Part shown: positions 30,707-41,327 of the stretch, one piece after another
Layout of the letters: each line of letters begins with the position of its first letter
Numbering within the stretch: position 1 is the stretch's first letter
Translations under genes and position numbers: made by a program
Notes under the pieces: model-generated
Seen by the model: only the letters and a program-made list of their open reading frames with translations
Told to the model about the DNA's origin: nothing
Database searches by the model: none
Assembly (NCBI GenBank): GCA_021927905.1
Contig: BLLK01000032.1
Location: forward strand, 265,342-329,341
From: Chaetoceros tenuissimus
Lineage: Eukaryota; Bacillariophyta; Thalassiosirophyceae; Chaetocerotales; Chaetocerotaceae
Length of the DNA stretch: 64,000 nucleotides
Direction of reading: 5' to 3'

Positions 30707-32357
30707 ATGACGCAAAAACGGTCTACATCTGTTTCTACGACAATTTGCAACTTGCCAAGAAAGATCGAGCGAAAGATACCGTACATGATGAAAGATCCAG
30801 ACAGATATGAAGATAATCTAGAATCATCAAATGGAAAACTGAGAGGTGTTTATTTACACTCCAATAGAAAAGGCAACGAGCATCACATATTTCCACTAGC
30901 ATATAAGGATAACATGGATCTTAGAAGTAACTTGATACCGACGAAAGAAGCCTGCAATGGAGCTGCATGTGCTAGCTGTATGCAACCGAATCCAAACCTA
31001 GTCACATGCTCAGCATGCAAACGTGCAAAGTATTGCAACAAGGTATGCCATACTCTCTGTCGTTGCTATAATTTACATAAAGGCATTCCCTAAATTTGAA
31101 TTCTGTGTCTAGGAATGTCAAAGAAAAGATTGGAAAGAGCACAAGGCCGTATGTAAACTTTTGCAAGCATTTCAAGGTATAGCGCTTGAAATTGACAAAG
31201 GTGGTTTCCAACCAGGTCGATTGGGCATGAAGAGCAAGTTCAATGGCTTTAAACGTCTCATGGAAAGTAAAACTAATGCTGCTCAAGAACTTTGTCAAAT
31301 CGTAAAGATGCCCTCGAAATTGACCGACAAAGCTTGGCAAACTGTGGAACAATTTGTATTGTATTCACCGTGCTGCTCTATTTGTAAGAAAAATCTTTAT
31401 GTGAAGGATGGGGACGGTGTCTCATTCAAATGCTGTCAAGTTTGCAAAAATGGTTGGTGCTGTGAAGAACATTGGGAAGAATATAAGCCACAGCATAGCC
31501 GAGAAATATGTCAATTGTATTTGCAAGCTTCGTCGGTTGACCGTTTCTTTAAGAACCACATCAAAGAGACTGGAGAAGTTTTTCTATTTTTACCTGATGA
31601 GTCTACCCGCTTGGAACCAATAGAGAAATTCCCAAAAACTTGGGATGAATACTATAGACTGCGAAGTCCGATGAACCATGGTTATGTCATGAATGGGAAT
31701 CTTCCAGAGGAAATTCTTACATGTGGGACGCGACAATTGAGTCAGGTTGTAACATGTCTACTAGGAATGTATACACATGACAAAGAGTATTTCACCTCGG
31801 CAGAAAATGTCGTCATACATGTTGTAGGAGCAGCACCGGCTTTTGAGTTGGAAGGGGGAGGTCCAACATGTATTTGGGAGGAAATCATGCATTGTTTACC
31901 AGCCATCAAGAATATGACTGTCACCTTCATCGGGCCAGACTCTTTTGAATTGGTAGAAAGTGTAATGCAATCCTGTCCTGATTGCAATTCCAAGTCTCGT
32001 ACAAGATCACATGGATTCTTCAAGCTCCCGTATCATGAATATCATACTAGTGGCAAGTTCCGAAAGCCTGACTTTATTGTAGCATACAATACTGGGATGT
32101 ATGAAGAGTACACTGAAAGTTGGAAGCAAAGCTTAGAGGTCATATTGGACTTGAATGTACCTTGTCTATTTACATCGTATAATCCATTTGAGGCAAAAGA
32201 AGATTACAAAGTTTTACAGGAACTAAATGCTCATATCTTGACTGATGAGCCTGTAAAAAATCCATTTGGAGATGATTTCCCAACCAATGATCTAAGTGTA
32301 GTAGATGGATTCTATGGGTGCAATGATCATTATATTTGCTTTCGTGGGCGTAAATGA
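30707..32357 (+). CDS. MYND zinc-finger protein with MSS51-like C-terminal domain
   Basis: Two exons, 30707-31042 and 31113-32357, with a 70-bp phase-0 intron (GTATGC...CTAG), give 526 residues. The intron interrupts the MYND finger and splicing completes it: Cys88, 91, 101, 104, 110, 114, His122 and Cys126, with the typical YCNKECQRKDWKEHK spacing. A second Cys-rich patch follows (CCSICKKN...CCQVCKNGWCCEEHW). The C-terminal half has VVIHVVGAAPAFE, TVTFIGPD and PDFIVAYNTGMYEEY, the pattern of the domain shared by MSS51 and ZMYND15/17-like proteins. MYND fingers bind proline-rich partners. Yeast MSS51 controls COX1 translation, but most relatives have unknown roles. The CRE palindrome beside the ATG leaves open a later start such as Met27. 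Confidence 0.83.
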
Positions 32358-33321
32358 AGTCATGATTGTCAATAGTGCCGAACAAGTGATAGGCATGTAG
32401 GTATTGATTTGCTATGTACCCGTATGATAGATGCATGATGCAAGAAATGCAAGACTATGTACCTGAATGGATTACGCTCTACTTAGCATGCCTTGAGCAC
32501 TTGCCTTAATAGTCGAACTAAAAACTAATTCGAAATTATCACAGACCAAATATGGTCTTAGACGACCACATCTTTAGGATATTGTAGGGACTTGATGCGC
32601 TCATACGTGTTTTGGATATCTATGATAGAACCGATAGAGTCCAAGAATGCAATCAATCCAACGTACAGAATGTTTTTGACTGACTCTTATAATCTCTTTC
32701 TATGATCTCTCTTTGATGTGCTTCATGGACTGCCGAATTTTGTAGAGGTAAAAGGAAAGAGAGTGCGTCTTCCTGGTGGCGTGGAGTGATCCCAAACTCA
32801 TTATTGAAAATATGATATGGAATGACATCAGCATATTAGTTTTTGCCCTTTGCCCATAAACAGAAGAAGAGATCAAAATGACTAAAGTTTCTAGAAAGAC
32901 AAAGACCACCAAGACAATAAAGGGATAGATCCTAGGAATGGTTGGCGACATTAAATCCAAAATTATGAAGCACTGCGATCAGTTCATCTCAATAGAAATG
33001 AACGGACAACGATTGAAGAGGTCATTATTCTCTTCTCTGAGTTTTAATTATCCTAAGAAGCCATTCGACCTTGCATTCCAGGTTTCCATGTCTTGTCAAA
33101 TCATATTTTGTCCAGTGCTAACTTGTCTTTTTGTATGCGAAAGAGTCCTATTTAGTTTTTGTTCTTTTTATCAGCCTTCTGGGAGGCTCTAATTGAATTT
33201 GATTTTTAAATTTTGATTAGCTTAAACCAAGCGTTGCAACCTTGGACAAGATTCACGTTTAGAAAGGAACAGATTGAATTTAGATTCAACAACCTTCTCT
33301 AAATAAGTAACAGAAAAGAGA
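32358..33321. other. 1-kb spacer with weak minus-strand coding-like fragments
   Basis: A minus-strand frame from about 32951 to 32700 reads two hydrophobic segments (PFIVLVVFVFLETLVILI), and a separate frame reads ILYVGLIAFLDSIGSIIDI down to a stop near 32570. No clean splice pair joins them, so this could be an eroded membrane-protein gene or chance. No supported gene is called. Confidence 0.3.
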
Positions 33322-33969
33322 ATGATTACTTTAACAATCGAATCATCTGTGACAGTGGCTATTGTAGGCTTGGTCATTGGTTTTGCTCTGTCGAGACTCA
33401 ACTTTGATACCTACCTTTCATTTTTCTTCATCAAAATGAAGAATGTTTGTGTATGGAAAAAAGGAACTGTCGCAGTTAGCAACAATTTTTCTTCCATTGT
33501 TGAAACCAAAACCAAAAGAACACCTGTGAAAATAAACGACAAGCATATTATCGAATACAAAAGAGGATATATTGTAGATTGGATTCCCCAATTTCGAAAT
33601 AAATCTGATGATGTACTCGTTTGTTTTTGTACTGAGACCAAAGTCATGACTAAGAGCGGGATTTGCTGTCGACTCTTTGGGACGGTCGTCGAAATGGAAG
33701 CATGGCCTTCTATAGAGAAAGGGACAAGGGTGGAAGATCTAATCCACAGTCCAAATAATCCCGATGCTCTCAATGGAAAAGTTATAGTATCGCATGTTAT
33801 TTTGGATCCTGAATATCACCACATTGAGGAGAATCTACCATTCAAAAAGGGTAGAACGTACAAGATGACGCATACTCCTCATGAAAGTAGAAAAAACAAA
33901 TGGCAAGTTTCTGAAATCGAGGACGTGACTAAAAATTACCCTAGAAACAAGAATGTTTTCGTTCACTGA
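33322..33969 (+). CDS. Orphan membrane-anchored protein, member of local family A
   Basis: The 215-residue protein has one N-terminal hydrophobic segment (SVTVAIVGLVIGFALSRL) followed by a soluble, beta-strand-like region with several Cys (VCFCTETKVMTKSGICCRLF). I recognise no domain. The second half is clearly related to the ORF at 37157-37816: IVSHVILDPEYHHIEENLPF and VSEIEDVTKNY here match LVSLAILHFDNYYRQENLPF and VTKIEDVTEVY there, and TETKV...CCRLFGTVVEMEAWPSI matches TETQV...WCMLSGVVTEVGELPSI. The two copies flank the MYND gene and its truncated copy. Expression and function are unknown. Confidence 0.65.
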   Translation: MITLTIESSVTVAIVGLVIGFALSRLNFDTYLSFFFIKMKNVCVWKKGTVAVSNNFSSIVETKTKRTPVKINDKHIIEYKRGYIVDWIPQFRNKSDDVLVCFCTETKVMTKSGICCRLFGTVVEMEAWPSIEKGTRVEDLIHSPNNPDALNGKVIVSHVILDPEYHHIEENLPFKKGRTYKMTHTPHESRKNKWQVSEIEDVTKNYPRNKNVFVH

Positions 33970-34264
33970 ATCACTTCATTACAGTCTCGTGAAGCGGTAC
34001 TACGCAATCGAATGCTTGCCAAAGTGCAAGCCTCCCCCTTTTTTCTGTTCTATTTCGACTCTTTGTAGAGATGCACGAATTTTATTTCAAGGATCCAATT
34101 ATTGGCAAGTAGAATTTCATAGTTTTCTAATGTAAATAGCTCAATAATTACGTGGCGAGGTACACAATTACTCTTGTTAACCATGCTATAGAATATTATG
34201 GTATCTTTCAAAATGCTTTGTATTTTGCCCGAATACCACGCGCCTGGTTGCCACTACTAAATCT
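33970..34264. other. Convergent spacer beside the truncated MYND-gene copy
   Basis: No feature seen. Confidence 0.35.
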
Positions 34265-34510
34265 TCATGAATCATTTCGGGTCATAGCCTCGATGTTGTG
34301 ACAGGCATGAGAGATATGCTCTTCGATTGATCCTTCCGGTTTATGAATGTACTGATTGATACTGACCAAGAATGTTGAGCTGAATGGCGGCTTTCCACCC
34401 TTTTGCATTTGATGGAGGTATGCATTGGCATTGGCTTCTTTCTTTGTTGCCACATTTACGAGGCACTTTTCAAGGACGGTCCTTGTATCGAGTACTGATT
34501 GGTTTTTCAT
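34265..34510 (-). pseudogene. Truncated tandem copy of the 5' end of the neighbouring MYND gene
   Basis: The ATG at 34510 opens an 81-residue frame whose residues 1-65 match the N-terminus of the MYND gene at 36560 (VNVATKKEANANAYL versus VNVATQKGANAYL; VSINQYIHKPEGSIEE versus VSINQYIHKPEESIEE). The match then breaks and the frame ends, so the body and zinc finger are missing. The DNA upstream is also shared (GAAACTAGTAACTAC occurs in both 5' flanks), showing that promoter and start were duplicated together. It lies directly downstream of the parent gene on the same strand. It could be a dead copy or give a short peptide matching the parent's N-terminal domain. Confidence 0.8.
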
Positions 34511-34658
34511 TACTACTAGCGAGACTAATGAGTTCTGTAAAAAGAGAGATAGGTCGATATTGATTGTAGTTACTAGTTTCTTAGTGCATTGCATTACGAT
34601 TGAATCGAATCACCTCTCTTTGCTGCATACTAAAAACCAGATCTTTGCGTTTCCAAAC

Positions 34659-36560
34659 CTAGTTCCCAATGAGATTCTTGTTCAATATTTCATATTGCAA
34701 ATCAAAAAGCTCCCCAATGTGTTTGTTGAACTTCTTGGCATATTCCTCCTTCTCAGATGCAGAGAGATCTTTTACGTCAGGATTTACTAATAGAATCATT
34801 GCGAGTTGATCTGAATACAATTTGATATATTCCTCTCTTCTTTTTTGATATGACTCGCACTTTTCTCTCTCTTCTAATGCATTATAATCAGGCTTCAGTT
34901 CTTCTTTTGAAACACGCATTGAAACTATATATGGGACATCACTCAGCTTCAGAAAAACATTGAGTGTCAAATGACTTGTAGATTTATCTGTTTTTGAACC
35001 GATTCCTTTCTTCATTTCCTTGATATTTTCATCGGTGTAGTGGGTTTTACCTCCACCCAAGTCCTTGAAGAACCAATGATCAGGTGCCTGTAAGAATCAA
35101 GGAAGTCAGTATAACCCATTAATGGGGGTAAAAAGTGAAAAAGTAGAAAGTAATATCAATTTACACACCATATCCTTTTCTCTATTCCAGAATATATTAG
35201 CTGGTAAAACTTCAAACTCAGGAGGATTGCGTAATGCTGGAGGAAGCTTAGGCGCACAATCATTGGAAAAGTTCAAGTCAAGTACCAAATCACCTCCATC
35301 ATAGCACTTTCTCATCGCTTCATAAATTGAGTTTTTGTTTTCAGCCACAAATTTGGTAGCAATTGCTTCGCTGTTTCTACTTCTCTTCGTCAACAACGAC
35401 TTGATGCTTTTGCATGTCTGTTTGTGGTCTTTCCAATCAGCAATTTGGCATTCGCGTGAACAATCTTTGGTAAAATAATTTCACTGGATTAGATGAATAA
35501 ATATCAATTGAATTGTAGATCAAAGGAGAAAATACTCACATCCCCAATGTTTGCACTTTCCGCAAACAAGCAGCTTGCGAGTGTAGTCTACTTTTTCACA
35601 TTTTGAACAACAAAAGCTCGTCATTGAAATATATTGGTCGTCTGAATTACCCGATGTAAGCCCCATGTCAATGAACTTCTTCAGAGCCTCTAGAATCTCC
35701 ATCATATGCTCATTTTCTGCACATGGTTTGATCCGTCCTTGGAGAACATCAACAAGAGCATCACGAGTAGGAGATCCCGCTTTGAACATTTTACCTAGAC
35801 TGATAGTAGAGCTTGCTACAGTAATGAAAAAGAAACGAATTCGGTTTTTCACATTCTCTTTGATGTCAATGTTGTTGGTAACAAAAGTCCAAGGTAGATG
35901 AATATGGCGTAGTACTTGCTCCAGCATACCGGTCTTGTGCATCATCATTATTGCCTTGTCAGCACTTTTTATCTTGTTCATAATAAGATTTGCAAAGCAT
36001 TCTATCATGGTATGGCATAAGAAGTACCCAACACCGCTATCTTGAGAAGGTTCATCAGTTGCTTGTTTTGCAGCACTAGCTAGAGACTTCAAGATATTGC
36101 CAATGGCATCATCGCTAATGATGAGACCTTTAATGAAAATTGTTGTTAGACCAATTACTTCGTTAAGACATGGCTCGTCAATGATTACACCTTTGTTCTC
36201 TCTGGATATGGCATACTTCAGCATTTGTGCAAAGTGGTTGGAAATGATACGCAGCTCGGTATCGGTGACTACTTCTCGCAGCAAGTCATTGGAAGCATTC
36301 TCGCAGATGCTTCGCATTATGTTATACAGACCATGTAAGGTACTATGGCCAGTGTTCTCCCGTGAACGCCAGCGCTCTTCGATAGATTCTTCCGGCTTGT
36401 GAATGTACTGGTTGATGCTGACCATGAGCTTCGAGCTGAAAGGTGGCATTCCATCTTTTCGTAGTTGACGGAGGTATGCATTGGCTCCTTTCTGTGTTGC
36501 TACATTCACAGGGGGTCTTTCAGGGGCGGTTCTTGTATAGAGTACTGTTGAGTTCTCCAT
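34659..36560 (-). CDS. MYND zinc-finger protein, three exons
   Basis: Exons on the minus strand are 35540-36560, 35169-35464 and 34659-35087, with introns of 75 and 81 bp (donors GTGAGT and GTGTGT). Phases agree and give 581 residues. Residues 1-315 look alpha-helical, possibly armadillo-like, without a recognised domain. The MYND finger spans residues 318-358 (Cys318, 321, 333, 336, 342, 346, His354, Cys358) and is completed across the first intron as WGYCSRECQIADWKDHKQTC. The C-terminal 220 residues are charged with no known domain. A protein-binding role is inferred from the finger. A truncated tandem copy of its 5' end lies immediately downstream. Confidence 0.82.
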
Positions 36561-37156
36561 TTCTAGCTAGGTAGACTGATGAATTTTCTATAAAGCGAGA
36601 GATACTTCGGTATTGTATGGGTAGTTACTAGTTTCATATTTTCTTGGAAGTGTTTTGAAAAGCAGCATTTTGTTGTTGTTCTTTTTAGATCCTCGGGGTT
36701 CTTCGAAAAAGATAAGAGGGAGAGGAGAAGAGGAAAGAGGACCAATGATGTCTTCACAGTACAGAAGTTTTCTGTAAAAGTTCAAAGTTCATATGGTAAT
36801 AAAGAGTTGTCATTGCAAATTTTCAGCCTTTGTAGAATAATAAACATTAGTGCAGTAGTTCTACTGAAAATATATTTCCTTTATATTATGCATATTACTG
36901 CTTTGACATGATTCAAATGCAAAAGCGTCCAATGAAATTGGAAGGCCTAAAATAAGGAGGCCATTTTTGAGTGTCATTGTAAATGGGACTGATGACGAGA
37001 TGTTCTTTTGGCTTCTTTTTGGGCGGGCTCAATTTCTACAAGATTGAAAGCATCTTCAATAGTGATGAAAGCAGCATCAATTGCAATCTTTGTAAATCTA
37101 TAGATAGCAAATCCCCTTCTTCACTCTTCATTCTAGAGACTACACTCTATACTTGA
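36561..37156. other. Divergent spacer with a possible lost N-terminus of family A
   Basis: The 5' flank of the MYND gene is here. A short plus-strand frame near 36986 reads FGFFLGGLNFYKIES, resembling IGFALSRLNF of the orphan at 33322, but it ends in TGA before the next ORF and no phase-correct intron joins them. Confidence 0.3.
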
Positions 37157-37816
37157 CGAAACAGGAATACAACACTACTACGCAAACTTGAGGACTTCAT
37201 CATTATTGGAACTATTATCGAATGCAAGAATACAAACATCATTCATTTCGAACAAGCATTTATTCGTGATGATATCGCCGAAAGGCGCGAACCATTTCAA
37301 AAACCTGATAAATTCCTGTTTACTGGACGTCAGCCCGAGAAAGGTCATCGGACCGAGACTCAAGTCCAATTAGAGAATGGCAATTGGTGCATGCTCTCAG
37401 GGGTTGTTACTGAAGTAGGTGAACTTCCTTCAATCGATGAATGGACGAGTAAAACCTGCTACGATGAGAAATGCAATAACTGTACCCCATTCGAAGAGCT
37501 ATGCCCTTGTCATAAGGAAGCCTTCCGTAATCGCATACTAACTGAGCTTGGAACTCTAAACAGTCAAGTACTGGTTTCACTTGCAATTTTGCATTTTGAC
37601 AATTACTATAGACAGGAGAACCTGCCATTCAAAGAGGATAGAGTTTACAAAGTTACATACGTTGCAAATGAAGCTAGGCATTTTACATGGGGAGTTACCA
37701 AGATCGAAGACGTGACCGAAGTGTACAAGAGTGAAAACGAGGAAGCTGCAAAGTTATTTTTAGACTGGGAAGGAGGGTTTGGGAAGAACTGCAAGTCCTG
37801 TGAATGCGACCGCTGA
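37157..37816 (+). pseudogene. Second copy of orphan family A, without a normal start
   Basis: An open frame of 219 codons runs from just after a TGA (37154-37156) to the stop at 37816, yet the first ATG is at 37391. The region before that ATG still aligns with the paralog at 33322 (IIIGTIIEC versus WKKGTVAV; TETQV...CMLSGVVTEV versus TETKV...CRLFGTVVEM), so coding sequence extends upstream of the ATG. A short N-terminal-like piece lies in another frame about 120 bp upstream. Either an unseen 5' exon supplies the start or the copy has lost it through a frameshift. A Cys cluster (CYDEKCNNCTPFEELCPCH) is specific to this copy. Function unknown. Confidence 0.55.
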
Positions 37817-38754
37817 TTTTTTCTGAAAGGAGTCCTTCCACTTTTTCGACGCTAGTTTTGCTCTCCCCTCATCTCATGTCACTATACTTTTTACACCTCT
37901 CTGATAATATACTTGAAGTTGTCCTCATCTTCACGAATGACTATTGGACTTGTAGCTACTCTTGTAACATAATTATTTGTTGAATCATCAAAATTGCATT
38001 ATAACTGTCATATTCGCTTTCTTCATTTCCACAAGTGAGGCAAGATCAGCTGAAAAAGTGAAAAACTTGACGCGTTTTCGACCTGGACATTTGCTCTGCT
38101 ATCGTGGTTACGTATCTTAATCAAGCAAAAAACTGGGACTATGAAACACGCCTCGTAGTATAGAATGAATCATTCTCTTACTTCATTAACACTAATTATA
38201 CAGTAAGGAGGTATTTAGATTCAGTTGCTCTTGTTCTTGCCATTGTCAGTGGTTTCATTGGCAGAGCTCGTTTCTACTATTACAAAAGAAGAATTACGTA
38301 ATAAATCAAAGGCAATAACATATAGCAGCGGTATTCAAAGCTAAAGTTAGATAGCAGGAGGTTTGGATTATCCTGTATGGCTGATATAGTAATACGTACG
38401 CTTCAATAAGGATGCCATGTATATAGTCTATATATTTACATGTACGAATCACTTACTGGACTTATGCTGCCCTCACTCCCGTTTAAAATTCTCCCTTTTA
38501 TTTGCGATACTTGAATGCTCTTCAAAATAAAAAGTTTTCATAGCGTAATCACAAATATTATTAATGGTAGTACTTACAGCAATTCATTACTTTCGGATTG
38601 TAGTGATTTTTTTCAATCTCTTCTTTGAAAAGGATTTTTCATTTTATCTGTAGGCATGTACATGTAATATAAAACAGTTATATATATCCAAAGATATTCT
38701 CAAATATTTACATACCGTCCTATACCTCTGCCACTTTCGAAAGGTTTCCTTTGC
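37817..38754. other. Spacer with a possible third remnant of family A
   Basis: Around 38212-38301 a plus-strand frame reads SVALVLAIVSGFIGRARFYYY and then stops. This resembles the anchor segment of the orphan at 33322 (SVTVAIVGLVIGFALSRLNF). The rest is AT-rich 3' flank of LUC7 with no other feature. Confidence 0.3.
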
Positions 38755-39966
38755 TTATCTCCAACCTCGTCTGTCATTATTTCTTCTGTACCCACCTCCA
38801 TTATGACCACCGCCGCCATGTCCTCTGTCGCGTTCCCATCTATCATCACGAGAGCGTGATCTATCATCTCGTCTATATCCTCCACTGCCTCGACCTCCGT
38901 ATCCACGATCGTAATTTCTTCCTCTTCCTGGTGGCGGGCCGCCGTATCCTCCACCATCTCGACCATAGCCAGGTGGCGGACCTCTCGGAGGCCCATCATG
39001 AGTTGGTCTCCAATTACGAGCCTTTTGATCTAATTCCTTGAACTTATCACGTACCATTTTCCATCCAACATACTGCTTTCCTGCATAATGCGCTGCAATT
39101 CTTTCTTCTGCATCACGGAAGGACATGAAATTTCCTGAAACTTCACAAACGGTTTTATCTGCAGAAAGTTCAGTTTTGACATAGTACAATTGCTTTGTAA
39201 TATTACCAAGTTGATCACGTAGTGGGACAATCACTGTATTTGTAAGATTAGCAATATTTCCAATTACCTTTTGTTGCTCTGCAGAGAGTGCATACAGTTT
39301 GGACTTGACCTCCTTGATTTTGGTCTCTAGAGTAGGATCATCTTGTTCATCGGGTGCTCCCTCTTTGGGTGCCTCATTCTCCTTTTCCAAACCTTGCAAT
39401 TCTTTCCAGAGTCCTTTCCAATCTTCGTCAATTTCCATAATCTTTTGTAGCATTTCTTTCACTTCTTCTTCTCTGATCTCAAGATCCGCCATGATTTCAG
39501 CAGCATCACGAATCATATCATCACTAATGTCAGTTACAGGATCAATTCTATTCTGATTTGTACCTCTAGCTCGAGCAGCTTTCACAATCTCCTGTCTCAA
39601 TTTCTCTTTGTTGCGATTGACAATACGATCACAATCTCTGACCAAACTTCCCAGTTTTTGATGAAGCATTCTTTCAAATCCTAGTCGATCCTTTTCATGC
39701 TCTGGTAGGGAAAGGTATTCTTCTCTTGCATCATCTCGAACTTGATATGGGTTCGGTCCGAGGTCTGACTTTGTGTTTGTAAATAGTTCATAGACATCTA
39801 CACCCCATGCACAGTAAAGAGGGCATATGTCTCTATCATAGCATGATTTCTTTTTACGGAGTGAGTCCCAGTCTGTGTCGTTTTCGTTGCTTGCTGGAGC
39901 GACAATGGTGGTATTTCTATCTTGGCCCATTAGGGCGTCTAGCATCGCTCTTGCTTCTGCAGCCAT
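38755..39966 (-). CDS. LUC7-like U1 snRNP splicing factor
   Basis: The 403-residue protein starts MAAEARAMLDALMGQDRN, the conserved LUC7 N-terminus. The first zinc-finger region follows (CYDRDICPLYCAWGVDVYELF, then NTKSDLGPNP). Residues about 130-265 form the coiled coil of the family. The second finger region reads VCEVSGNFMSFRDAEERIAAHYAGKQYVGW. In LUC7L proteins this is a C2H2 finger (CxxC...H...KQH), but here the second Cys is Ser and the last His is Tyr. The tail is rich in RGG, GYG and RS dipeptides, as in plant and animal LUC7-like proteins. LUC7 stabilises U1 snRNA pairing with 5' splice sites in the nucleus, which fits an intron-bearing genome. Confidence 0.92.
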   Translation of the reverse strand: MAAEARAMLDALMGQDRNTTIVAPASNENDTDWDSLRKKKSCYDRDICPLYCAWGVDVYELFTNTKSDLGPNPYQVRDDAREEYLSLPEHEKDRLGFERMLHQKLGSLVRDCDRIVNRNKEKLRQEIVKAARARGTNQNRIDPVTDISDDMIRDAAEIMADLEIREEEVKEMLQKIMEIDEDWKGLWKELQGLEKENEAPKEGAPDEQDDPTLETKIKEVKSKLYALSAEQQKVIGNIANLTNTVIVPLRDQLGNITKQLYYVKTELSADKTVCEVSGNFMSFRDAEERIAAHYAGKQYVGWKMVRDKFKELDQKARNWRPTHDGPPRGPPPGYGRDGGGYGGPPPGRGRNYDRGYGGRGSGGYRRDDRSRSRDDRWERDRGHGGGGHNGGGYRRNNDRRGWR

Positions 39967-40238
39967 CTTTCGTTCTTTTTCTGGTCACTTTAGGCAAAGG
40001 AAATTGTACTTATTCGAGCAATTTATTACTGATAGAGAGTGAGAGAAAGTGCAAGAGGTATCAGGTCATGTAGTAAGGTAGAGAGGAGAGAGTATCAGAG
40101 AAACAAAAAGAGAGAGCCTTCAGCGAGAGAGAAGCTGCTCTCATCATTGGTTGCTATTGTCTCCTTATCTATGCGTAATATTCAACCTTTGATATATAGG
40201 TATTTAGCCCATTTTTGTTGGAATGGAGTTAGAAACAA

Positions 40239-41327
40239 TTATCGATTTAATCTACCAAATAGCTTGTATGCATTATTCCTAGAAGCATTGGCAACTTCCT
40301 CAGCCGTAACTCCTTTCACTCCAGAGACAACCTGGCATACTTGGACGATGTGACAGGGTTCGTATCTATTTTTCACGCATAACCCTGCTTCATATTTCTT
40401 TTCGGTCTTTTGCTCAAATTTTGTAGTTACATATTGAGATCCAGCATGAGTCGCTCTTATGTCACACCAAGGGCAATCAGTCTCAATCAATAACTTGTCC
40501 ATAGGGATCTCCTTTACTACTTGAAGATTATCTTCGGTTTTCAGACTGCAACCGTTGATACCAATGTACAATCCAAGATCTATGAATTTCATTGCAAGTT
40601 CAATAGAATCATCAAATGAATGCACAACACCTCCTGCCCTTTCTACCCCATCCGTAAAATAATGCTCCTTTAATATGTTCAAAAGATCTTCACCTGTCTC
40701 TCGATTGTGCAGAAACAATGGTAGATCTTTCATTTCTTCTTCTTTTGCAAGTTCCAACTGTTTGATCAATCCTTTCTTTTGAGTCTCTTTGCCACAAAAT
40801 TCCAATCGAGCGTAATCCAAGCCTAGTTCTCCAAGTGCTGCTAAACTTCCCTCTTGCAGTCCTTCTTTGATTACATTGCGTAGAGAGTCAATATATATAC
40901 TCCAACTTTCTTCACTATCGCCAAACTCCTGACTGCATCTGGTAGGATGGACGCCTGCTGTACAAAACAACCTTTTATCTGATTTTGCGAGCTCCAAAGC
41001 CTTCTTGCTTTCTTCCAGAGTCCCTGCAGTGATTATGATTTTATCAAGATTATTTTCCCATGCACGATGCAGAACCAAATCTAGATCGGCATCATGCCTT
41101 TGTTTTCCTCGGTAGGAACCTTGATACATTTCATCTAAAAGATTTGCACCAATGTCTACATAAGAGCATAATGATTTGTCCTCAGTAGTACTTGACATTT
41201 TGGATTTAGGTTGAAAGTTTTGTCTTGCAAAATTTAATGGCTGCGTAAAGGCCGTTGATTGAATTGTAGAAGATATGGACGTGGTTGTGTAGAGGAAAAT
41301 TGTCTTTGCCAAGAGACTTCTATTCAT
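40239..41327 (-). CDS. TatD-family deoxyribonuclease, TATDN1-like
   Basis: The 362-residue protein has an N-terminal leader of about 50 residues with a hydrophobic start. The TatD core begins YVDIGANLLDEMYQGSYRGKQ. Metal and active-site blocks follow in order: GVHPTRCSQ, ALGELGLDYARLEF, LPLFLHNRE, VHSFDDS, LYIGINGCSLK, LLIETDCPWCDI. These match eukaryotic TATDN1, a metal-dependent 3'-5' exo/endonuclease of the TIM-barrel amidohydrolase superfamily linked to DNA fragmentation and repair. The usual first HxH is replaced by DIGAN, as in TATDN1 itself. The leader may be an organelle or ER signal. Confidence 0.93.
   Translation of the reverse strand: MNRSLLAKTIFLYTTTSISSTIQSTAFTQPLNFARQNFQPKSKMSSTTEDKSLCSYVDIGANLLDEMYQGSYRGKQRHDADLDLVLHRAWENNLDKIIITAGTLEESKKALELAKSDKRLFCTAGVHPTRCSQEFGDSEESWSIYIDSLRNVIKEGLQEGSLAALGELGLDYARLEFCGKETQKKGLIKQLELAKEEEMKDLPLFLHNRETGEDLLNILKEHYFTDGVERAGGVVHSFDDSIELAMKFIDLGLYIGINGCSLKTEDNLQVVKEIPMDKLLIETDCPWCDIRATHAGSQYVTTKFEQKTEKKYEAGLCVKNRYEPCHIVQVCQVVSGVKGVTAEEVANASRNNAYKLFGRLNR

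Noticed and set aside
32571-32960. Minus-strand membrane-protein-like frames
   Set aside because: Two hydrophobic frames look weakly coding, but no GT-AG intron joins them in phase and no family is recognised.
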